Source: Gordionus sp. m RMFG-2023
Taxonomy: Eukaryota > Nematomorpha > Gordioida > Chordodea > Parachordodidae
NCBI RefSeq assembly: GCF_954871325.1
Contig: NC_088778.1
Location: 7,225,743 to 7,289,742, forward strand
Direction of reading: 5' to 3'
DNA: 64,000 nucleotides
Shown here piece by piece: positions 55,801 through 64,000 of the stretch. Position 1 is the stretch's first letter. Every line of letters begins with the position of its first letter. Made by a program: the position numbers and the translations under genes. Below the pieces are notes generated by a model, which worked only from the letters and a program-made list of their open reading frames with translations, ran no database searches and was not told the DNA's origin.

Positions 55801-58800
55801 ATATATAGATATACTATAAAACCTGTCTATTTTGGGCACCCTTGACTAAGATTTTTTGCCCATTTAATCAAGACAATAGGAATTTGATTGGGACTTATAG
55901 GTTAGATTATGTATTTGCCCGAATTATCAAGAGCCCAAATTTGCATTTATACCAGACCCAATTACTGTCCGCTTCATTTTATGCTTTTTTAGAAAAATAA
56001 TTTTAAGAAAAGAAGATCTGTCCTTACATTTAATTTTTAGCCTTCATTTTTTTTTATCTTCTTTAAACCTAATCTTTAAAAAAAAATTGATTAATTAATC
56101 TTTTTATCGAATAAATAATCAACTTCCAAACTGCCAATCTTATTTTTCGGGTTATGGGATTGTTGCCGATAAATAAAGCTTACTCAACCCCGCCCTTTAT
56201 TATTGAATAATATATTATACAAAGAAGAAGTGGTGAGGGGAATTTGTTTTTTTTTTAAAAAAACGTCAAGTACAGTTTGACAATAAATCCCAACAGAGAA
56301 AATTATATAATCTTTTCCTCCTTTAAATATAAAAATCAATCAATATAAATAACCCCAATAAAAAAAAACATTTTGTAAAGAATGAATCAATTTTCATTTA
56401 TTTTTGTATAAAAAAAATGAATGAATAGCTAATAATTATATATTTTTTTTAAATTAACCAATCAAAACCAATAGTCGCGCACTTTTAACCAATTTTTATA
56501 GGAGATGGAGAATGATTTGATTGGGCCGGTTGAAATTTAAAAATAATTAATATTATATCAATTTAATTGGAAAATGTTTAAGAAAAATGTAAAATTGAAC
56601 TTTTAATAATATTTAAAGAGGGATTTTGACATTTTTAAGGTATTTGATCAAATATCTTATCTTTAGTATTGTTAAGCGGCTCGATTTGAACCGATTTTTA
56701 AAAAGGGCTAACTCAATATTTTAGCCAGAAAAATATTTCCTAAACCTCGAGATTATTCTGATAGATGTCCAAGCCTTTCTGCCATCTATGACCAAAATCT
56801 TTAGGCTTTAAATTTGACATTAAAATTTTAAAACAAAAATCAGCTTCGGCCTTGGCTTGAAAATAAAAGAATTTTTTCTAAGATTAATGATTTTTCATTA
56901 TTATCAATGTCGGAATTAATCATCTAAACTGGGACCCCTTTTAAAAAGATAATATAATTGGATATTATAATGAATAAAGGCGTTATATTTAACCGATAAA
57001 AAAGAGTTATGCAATACATTTAAATGCGGCTCGAACCTTATATTTACGAATAGACTGGGGAGACGCTTATATAGATATTTTAATATGGCTCGGATGTTAT
57101 ATTCATAAATAGCACGGTTATAACGGTAGTTTAATGCTTACAGATTGATTAGAAGCATTTAGCGTTATTTTCTATAAAACGTTTTGAACGAATTTTTCCT
57201 TAAATCGTGGTTTATAAATTAATAAAAGGCAATTTTTTAACGCATAATTAAACACTTTATCAATATAGACGATAATAACATTCCAAATGCAATATTTGAA
57301 GTCTACCGCCAAACGAAAACGCTAACATTTCTAAAAACTATTTTATTCAAGATTCCTATTATGACTCCATTTTACCCCTCTTTTTTCATTTATATATAAT
57401 TTTAATAAAGTTCAAAATTGACATGTTTATCATGATTCAACTCAAGGAAATTTTTAATCACATGACCTGTCAGTTTTGATAGGTTATTATAAAACTTAAT
57501 TAAATCTAACCCATATCTTTCTAACCTTATAATTAACCCTAACCCTGCATTCACAGTTAGCGCAAATTTGCGACGAAGTTTATATAAAAAAACATAAACA
57601 GCATATTTTATATATTTCGCCACGAATTCGTGCTAACTCTGAATGCATGGTAACCTCTCATTCACAGTTGCGGGAATTCGTGACGGAGAATACAAAAATA
57701 CAGCATATTTTGTATAATTCCCCCTAGATTCGCGCTAACTATGAATGAGGGTTGATCCATATCTCTAACCTTTAATCTACATACTCTTTTTAGCTTTAAA
57801 TATATTTCATCTAATTAAAAAATGTCCCTGATATGCTCAGTCCTTGAGTAGATTTACTATCTATTTTTTTTTAAATATTTACTATCCTTTTTTTGTACAA
57901 AATTTTTTCAACATTACTTTTTCTTTCGCGCCAAAAAAAAATAGGTCGGAGTGGCGTTAGGTTTTTTACTGCCCCCAATCTTAGTTCCGAACACGACCAT
58001 TCCCGAGATTGCCGAGGGGCTCAAAAAGGTTTTCTATTCTGTCGCGATAGTATCTACCATCATATTAGCACTCATTATATTCGGTATTTTTATTTATATC
58101 ATTATGGATTGAATGGATGGATGAATCAAATTTGAGTGTATATAACGTGGATCATGGTAAAATAAAAGTAGGGTGAAAATAATGTAGAACATAAGAACGA
58201 ATGTTATCAAATTAAATATGTCAACCCCCCCCCCTCGTCCCACCTCTTTTTTTAATGATCCAAGCATGTATTACTTGTCTAAACTAACTCTACAGAAATA
58301 GAAAATTCTATCAAAAATGGCGAATTTTTACTATGTCAGGGTTCACAATGATGTTGTTATAATAATACTATTTATCCTTTCCCTAAAATAATTTACATTG
58401 CTATTTTTAATTTAATTATTCATAAGTATAGTTTCCCGATTTTCGGCGATGAGCTGGCTCTTTTAATGTAAGTATTTCAATTTCTTTTAAAATATGATGG
58501 ATATAACACTCGAGGAAATTGCCCGTTACAACAGATGATTTATTTAAATTTCTATTCGTTTATTTATAATTACATAACCTGTCAGATCCATTTTTTTTTT
58601 AAATATATCGTAACCATAACCTATATCCTCAAACTTTTTAGTATCCCTCTAATCTTTAATCCTAACTCTTTACCTTTGAATACTCGTTTAATTTTAAATA
58701 TATTTTATCCAACTAAAAAATTTCTTTGATTGAACATTCCTTGAGTGGGGCTATTATCCATATATCACCATTGAGCTGGGTCCTGGTTCGACTTAATTCT

Positions 58801-59380
58801 GATATTTAATTGCTGTTTCAGACTAAATAGCCTTTGAGTTAGGATAAACTATTTTGGTTTGTTTTTTAAATATTTAATGGCATTGTTAATTTTCCTATTT
58901 ATTTTCTCGTTTTTCTGTTTTTTTGTGATTTTAATATTGTTTTGTTCGTTTTTAAAAAGTATTTATTTAGCTTTTTAGGCTGTTTAGCTCATAAGGATTA
59001 AAATGGCCATAATCATATTTTATGAATTATGCTTTGATTCATTTATTAGACACAAAATTGAGATATAGCATGTAACTTGTAAACTTCAATTTGTTTCGTA
59101 TAGTTTACCAAAAAAATCCAAAACACCCGCCTTCCCCATCCGAAATGGTTTTGGGTACCCACGACGACTACAAGGATATCAGCTTTAAGAGTTCGCTATA
59201 TTCGATGTTCAAAAGCCGAAATTTTATATTGTTGTTCTTTACTTACGGTTTATAGCATAATTATTTTATTTTTTGAAATAAATCTAAGAATTTGAATAAT
59301 GCTTTAAAAAATATTTACACGGAAGAATGAGATGAATGAAATGAAGAGTAGTTCAGAATGTTTAAAAAAAGAAAGGAGAT

Positions 59381-59427
<47 letters not shown>

Positions 59428-59756
59428 AAAGAAAAGAAAGAAAGAAAGAAAATAATTTTAATAATAATTAGAAATTATTTTTTAAAAATGGTTAAGCGAT
59501 AAATAACCCCTCACCTTTAAAATGAATCGCCCAACATTTTTAACAAAATATGGATATATAAATTATTTGCACTTTTGTTAGAACCGGTTTCTTGGAATTT
59601 TAAAATGGTTTCCGGTTTCAAGCCCTGAATATTATTCTATACTAATATTACTAAAGTTTTAATGTAACCTTATGCACGCACAATACAGGTATTATCACTG
59701 GCAATTATTACGCCATATCTACTCTCCTAAATCAAATCGTGCTTCACTACTTTCCG
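49825..59756 (+). CDS. FLVCR1: FLVCR-type MFS transporter, exons 1-4 (5' part, 286 aa)
   Basis: Twelve-helix major-facilitator transporters of this family export haem or carry choline and ethanolamine across membranes. Exons: 49825-50331, 57945-58083, 59104-59247, 59689-59756; phases 0, 1, 1, 0 all join. Exon 1 has a short polar N-terminus and then the family sequence: [16 protein letters not shown] (helix 1), [20 protein letters not shown], the loop [39 protein letters not shown] and [19 protein letters not shown]. Exon 2 gives [20 protein letters not shown] and helix 6, exon 3 the central loop and helix 7 start ([19 protein letters not shown]), exon 4 [24 protein letters not shown]1 and FLVCR2 cannot be told apart, and this may be the single invertebrate member. 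Intron 1 is 7613 bp and transposon-filled. Helices 8-12 were not found before the window end, so the gene probably continues past 64000. Confidence 0.92.
51764..51948. mobile_element. Fold-back MITE family A in FLVCR intron 1
   Basis: The left end TTGTTAAACTACTCGATTTG is well kept; the right end is degraded (TTTATAATTGGCGCAAAGCG). The interior has CCAGAAAAATATTGGCTAGA and CTCGAGATTTC shared with other copies. Confidence 0.65.
53785..54118. mobile_element. Fold-back MITE family B, copy 3, in FLVCR intron 1
   Basis: It shares with the 13165 copy the stretches ATTTTGCCATGAGCTTTTG (one base differs) and GAACTTAATA, plus an inverted pair around CCACCATGTTTGGAA and CTGAACGTGCTGAAATAC. The right end is ACACATAACCGCTAACATAT. 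The left end is degraded. Confidence 0.65.
56669..56808. mobile_element. Fold-back MITE family A, left part only, FLVCR intron 1
   Basis: Starts TTGTTAAGCGGCTCGATTTG and continues with AGCCAGAAAAATATTTCC and CTGCCATCTATGACCAAAAT. The right half and terminal repeat are missing after CTTTAGGCTT. Confidence 0.7.
57542..57753. repeat. Two hairpin repeats in tandem, just before FLVCR exon 2
   Basis: Unit 1 (57542-57651) runs from ACCCTGCATTCACAGTTAGC to an inverted GCTAACTCTGAATGCATGGT. Unit 2 (57652-57753) runs from ACCTCTCATTCACAGTTGCG to GCGCTAACTATGAATGAGGGT. Each is about 100-110 bp with arms of about 35-40 bp, and both share CAGCATATTTT in the middle. They are joined end to end with no spacer. 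A lone end occurs at about 2897. Confidence 0.85.
58771..58985. mobile_element. Fold-back MITE family C, degraded copy, FLVCR intron 2
   Basis: The left end GAGCTGGGTCCTGGTTCGAC and the following CTTAATTCTGATATTTAATTG are diverged forms of the 22461 copy; AAATATTTAATGGCATTG is also shared. The right end is poorly preserved. Confidence 0.5.
59382..59452. repeat. GAAA microsatellite, about 70 bp, FLVCR intron 3
   Basis: AAAG/GAAA units with a small slip (AAAAGAAAAG) near 59428. Same motif as the arrays at 12173 and 39058. Confidence 0.95.
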
Positions 59757-60077
59757 GTACATTATTATTTCGCATTGATATAATTTTATATGTAAATATA
59801 TATATATATGGTATAAATTTATTTCCTCTTTAGGAGGGAAGGAAGGAAATAAAGAAAGAGAGAACAAAAAAATATTTGTTTAATTTATTATTTAAAAAAT
59901 TAAAAAGGCAGAGAAGAATGCCTAAAATCACGGTAATCTATAAATTAAAATGTTTTTAATTTTGAATTTAAATCGATAAATGTAATATAACCAAAACCCT
60001 ATCATATCACGAATATCATCTATATTATAAAAAAAAAATTAAACAATATATTAATTAATTTTATTTAGCATTTTTAC

Positions 60078-60153
60078 CTTTAAAATTAATAACTGGCCAT
60101 TCAATATCAGGCCAAAGGCTACGTAGTATAGGGATCATATTTATTCTTACAGG
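60078..60153 (-). CDS. Possible isolated exon of an unrecognised minus-strand gene
   Basis: A 76-base block bounded by a plausible acceptor (TTTCCTAAG) and a strong donor (AAAG|GTAAAA) encodes PVRINMIPILRSLWPDIEWP then VINFK. It is GC-richer than the surroundings and has protein-like composition. It lies inside the presumed FLVCR intron 4 on the opposite strand. I recognise no family. A possible continuation at about 59945-60020 (after ATATAG, encoding DDIRDMIGFWLYY) has a compatible phase but is AT-biased and may be chance. Confidence 0.25.
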
Positions 60154-61344
60154 CTTAGGAAATTATAGTGTTTTGCTGAGAGTGTGATGAATATGGGGAA
60201 ATTTCGCAAAATAATTTAATTTATTGATTTTTATTTATGATTATATTATTCAATTTTAATTAATTAATTGTAAGATTAAAAACACCCTTTTTTCGGGAGT
60301 TTTTTGAATTTTTTTTTATTATTACTTCAATATGGAAAATATAATCTACCAATATTTTGTTGGAAAATTTTCATTATCAATATCACTCACAATCATCATA
60401 ACTCACTCATTTTCTTAAATGTGGTTTATTAAAAAAAAATTAACAATTTTATAAGGCTGTGTTAAAATATCAAAAAATTTGATGTGCAAACTTTCCAAAC
60501 TTTATCGAAAGAGAAGAAATAAGCTTTTTTAAATTTAAAAGTAAAAACATGTCCAAAAAATTTAACATACGATTTTAATTAAAATTTAAAAAATTTCTTG
60601 AAAGTATTAAAATTTTTTCCAATTTTTTAAAAAGATTTTGCTTATAGTTGTTTTTTTTGGCTGTTTTTTTTACTTGTATTTACATTTGAAAAAAAAACAT
60701 ATTTTATGTTTTATTGATTTTTTCGTATTCCTAGATTTAGAGTATTGTTACATACATGCGAATCGCATACACCTATCGAAATTTAAAATGCAAGCTCATT
60801 TTTGATCGATGCAATTAAAAAGAATTTTTTTTAAATAAGTTATTATTAATAATCATTTTTTTATAAATGGACTAAAATTTACAATTAAATTATATAAAAT
60901 AAAAACCAAAAAAAAAACATTCTTATAATAAAAATAAAAAAATACAATCAACAAATTTGAGCACATAATTATAATCTATATTAAAATGAGACAAAAGAAG
61001 TACAAAAAATTTAAAAAATGACAATAATATTTGTTTGCTTATTCTATTTTATATTTTTAAACGTTGTACAAAGAATAAATAAAGTTTTAAATAAAATATG
61101 TATGATAAAACTAAATTTATAATAGAATTTTACAAGGTTAAATCAATTAGTTTAAAACATCCAGCTGATTTTTAAATATGTGGAAGAAATAAATATATAT
61201 ATATAAATATGATAGATATTGTAAATATTAATCTATAGGATTCTGCAGGATTAAATCAAAGGCAAAAAATTCGCGAGATTAAATCAATTAAGATAAATAT
61301 CAAGCTGGAACATGTTGTTCCAAATTTCTTTAGGCACAAGATTA

Positions 61345-61503
61345 GTGTTATTAAGATTTTCTCCAAAATAATATTTTAGTCTCAAGATTTGACAGATAGA
61401 GGTGCAAAGCTTTCTGTCATTTATGAGCAAAATCTTCAGGCTTACATAATATTATTTCAACCCTAATCTTAATCGGTCCGTTTTTAAAAGGCCGTATAAC
61501 ACT
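61345..61503. mobile_element. Fold-back MITE family A, diverged copy
   Basis: It shares GACAGATAGAGGTGCAAAGC, CTGTCATTTATGAGCAAAAT and CAGGCTTACATAATATTATT with the DUF229-intron copy. The right end is AATCGGTCCGTTTTTAAAAGG. The left end is weak. Confidence 0.6.
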
Positions 61504-62340
61504 ACATAAGATAAGGTCTTATATATTTAACAAATATATTTATTTTATTATAATGGTGGAATCGAAATAGGATTTTATTGTATATTTATATTTAAAACAG
61601 AAGATAAATAATGTTAGTGAGGTGTGAAACCTAATCAAATTGATGACACACAAAATAGTAATATTAAGGTAAAAGTAATAAAAATTAAAAAAAAATAATA
61701 ATTCTATTATCTTGAAATTTAATTCCACCTAAATCATGTAAGTCCTGATGCAGTCAAAATCAATATTTATATATACACAGGAAAAGGGTTGTCATATATA
61801 AAATTAAATATTTTATTTTTTTGATATAATCATTTTAATAACATAAAATCTGAGACTGTAATGAAAGTTTATGTAATCACTTTCCCTAAATTTTGAACTA
61901 TACTCTGACACAAGATGTAATATAGTAAAAATTGACTTTATTCAGAAAAACCCTGAAACAGCCATAAAAAAAAAGATGTTCTTTAAAAAAAAATTTATAA
62001 GTGGACATGACTGCTTAATATTTTGCGTAAAATCAGACTGGGACGAGCTCTGATTTAATGTTATCGTTTAAAAAATTGGAGGTTATTTTAAAACCCACCT
62101 AGGTCTAGCTATCTTATTTTACAAAGAAAATAATTTCAAACAAATTAACTACTTTATTTAGCTAATTATTTATAATATATAAAAACCAATATGAAATTTT
62201 TATTACAATATACATTTTAATTAGTTAATAGCCTATATAAAATTATCTATGGAATTGGAATAGAATTTTTTTTTTCTCATTGTGTTTTTGGAATTTGTTT
62301 TGCTATTAAAAATCTTTTTTTGAAATCCTTTTCCAAACCT

Positions 62341-62950
62341 AAAACATTGCTGACAGATAATAAAATTAATCCCTAGATTTTATTTCTCACATAATTGTTA
62401 AAATCAAATGCTTGTATTGATTTGTTCATATGGTTAGTCGCTAACCGTTTAGTAATGTCTCCTAAAGTATGGCAAGAAGTTTTGACATGTGCAATTGTAG
62501 AGAAATGGCATTCAGCCTTAATTTCAAGATCATTCTCATGGTTATAGAGGTTTATAAAAAAAAAAATTTTACTTTTATAGTGATCATTGGTTCCATCGGA
62601 AAATTAAAATAAATTTAAAACCTAATCAAATCTTTCTTTCAAGCAGAATTAATTTCGTTTGAAATACCACCTAATATTTTTGATAGTCTTTCGCGGTAAT
62701 AAATCTGAATGGATGAAATGTCTATGATTATTAGATTTAGAACTACTAAAGCATAGTTCTCTGCAAAGTCCGATATTATGGAAAATTTCCCATCATTCAA
62801 ATTCGATTTTAATGAGTTAACAAATATAGATTTTTTGCAAAGAAATAAATATGATAAGTTATTTAATTTTTCAATTAAATATCCTACAGTCGCTGACAGA
62901 CTTTGTTAGGGTTTGAGAGTAGGACGATCTACAACTAATCATTGTTTAGG
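62341..62950 (-). mobile_element. Transposase-like relic with ENYA and KRLA motifs (family unnamed)
   Basis: Two minus-strand open blocks lie in the right order for a multi-copy invertebrate transposon protein that I know only by motif (pattern 'DFxENYxxxxQ' followed by 'HFxATxHGKxxCDGxGGxxKRLA'). Block 1, at about 62830-62640, contains LNDGKFSIISDFAENYALVV. Block 2, at about 62560-62390, contains AECHFSTIAHVKTSCHTLGD then ITKRLATNH. A weak VDR-type motif may precede them near 62920. The Gly and Lys of the HGK motif are altered and the frame is not continuous, so it is a dead copy. No terminal repeats were found. Confidence 0.5.
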
Positions 62951-63785
62951 TGTTATATGACCTATAGTATATTGTTGTCAAACTATGAATTACGTCTTTC
63001 TTACATTTCATTAAATAACAACTAGGCTGAACTGGATTATAAAGACAATAAAATGTTTATACTCCTTTATAGGAGGTTATGAAGTATTATTATGACTCGT
63101 TCTGTTAATTTATTTAATTCTTCACCATTTGTAATAAATTTTTAATTTCGGTGACATATATATACACGCATGGTATGTGCCAGGCCCACTTACTAAGATA
63201 CCATTTTTAAGCCTTGAGAAAGCAAGCTTGTTAAAACCTATCTTCATAATAATATAGGTTTGTTTAAAATGAGTAAATAATTATTTAACATTACATAAAT
63301 CTAATCTTTTTTTGTTAATTTCACACAATTTTTAAAAAATTACTACCTACTTTAAATGTCCCAATTTTTGAAGTATGATAACTCTTGTACCAATTGTGGT
63401 CCAGTCAAGGATTACGTACAAAACAAAATTTAAAAGAAAAAATGGCAGTTATGGCCATTTCCGGTTTTGGGTATTAAACTCTTTTCTATATTAAATTTTA
63501 TGTTAAAGGGCTATTATAGAGCTATATTATAAAATCTAGATCATAGTTTTAGCTTAATTATTATTTTTTGAGATATTTGAAATTAAATAAAGAAAAGCCT
63601 ATTGAAATAAAAAATTTATAATAAAAAAAATAAAAATAAAAAAACTCAAAATTTTTTTAAAAAGTAAATATAATAAAACATGAAACAAAAAATAATATCT
63701 TAAATAAAATGGAGATAACATTTTCTGATAAGGTAATTATTTGTTGATAAATATAAAGTGGACATTATATCTCTGATATTATCAT

Positions 63786-63936
63786 GTTATTAAAAAACCA
63801 AAATAATAGTATATAAGCCTCAATTAGCAAATAGAAGACGTTCAAACCTTTCAACTATCTACAAGCAAAAATCTCCTGACTTCATAATTATTTTGGCTAA
63901 AATCTTAATTGACCCCAAATCGGGGCTTTTTAACAG
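63786..63936. mobile_element. Fold-back MITE family A, GCCCGA subtype, near the window end
   Basis: The right end CAAATCGGGGCTTTTTAACAG and the interior ATTATTTTGGCTAAAATCTTA match the DUF229-intron copy. The left end TGTTATTAAAAAACC is diverged. Confidence 0.65.
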
Positions 63937-64000
63937 ACACTACTGATTATGATAATTGATTTAAAAAATAATATATTTTTTGTAAAATAATAGTTTAATT

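Noticed and set aside
60061-60178. Plus-strand peptide GIIFILTGLGNYSVLL considered as FLVCR exon 5
   Set aside because: It looks a little like the helix 8 region, but no acceptor gives the required phase 0 and no GT donor follows at the expected place.

Overview
This is eukaryotic and almost certainly animal DNA, very AT-rich, with host genes split by many introns and long tracts of decayed transposons between and inside them. The animal assignment rests on four recognisable host genes: a canonical nuclear poly(A) polymerase, a DUF229 (sulfatase-fold) type II membrane protein typical of invertebrates, an FLVCR-type haem/choline transporter of the major facilitator superfamily, and pieces of a TINAG-like (tubulointerstitial nephritis antigen) cathepsin-B homologue. 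The exons use the standard code. The phylum cannot be fixed from the sequence alone. No bacterial features, CRISPR arrays, rRNA genes or convincing tRNA genes were seen.

Layout. 1-3.3 kb: a pogo-like DNA transposon relic and repeats. 3.3-15.6 kb (minus strand): dispersed exons of the TINAG-like gene. Its 7.6 kb intron holds a hAT element nested inside a second TIR element, a Mutator-like relic, an unidentified decayed coding stretch and small inverted-repeat elements. 15.6-25 kb: no host gene found; two hAT-type relics and several MITEs. 25.0-31.2 kb (minus strand): the complete 17-exon poly(A) polymerase gene (712 aa), with all splice phases agreeing. 31.2-40.1 kb: mostly repeats, one doubtful small membrane-protein ORF, a tandem duplication and a long GAAA microsatellite. 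40.2-45.1 kb (plus strand): the DUF229 gene, two exons around a 2.7 kb intron full of transposon debris, including a Ty3/gypsy fossil. 45-49.8 kb: no gene recognised. 49.8 kb to the window end (plus strand): FLVCR exons 1-4, with a 7.6 kb first intron; the 3' half lies beyond the window or was not found.

The host genes are functionally unrelated (mRNA 3'-end processing, a membrane sulfatase-like protein, metabolite transport, an extracellular peptidase-like protein). What they share is intron invasion: one fold-back MITE family occurs at eight places, including introns of the poly(A) polymerase, DUF229 and FLVCR genes and the TINAG-like intron. Several hAT-type elements still have matching 8-bp target-site duplications. 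I did not find a convincing new biological system. The most useful results are the reconstructed exon structures and the transposon families defined by terminal repeats and target duplications.
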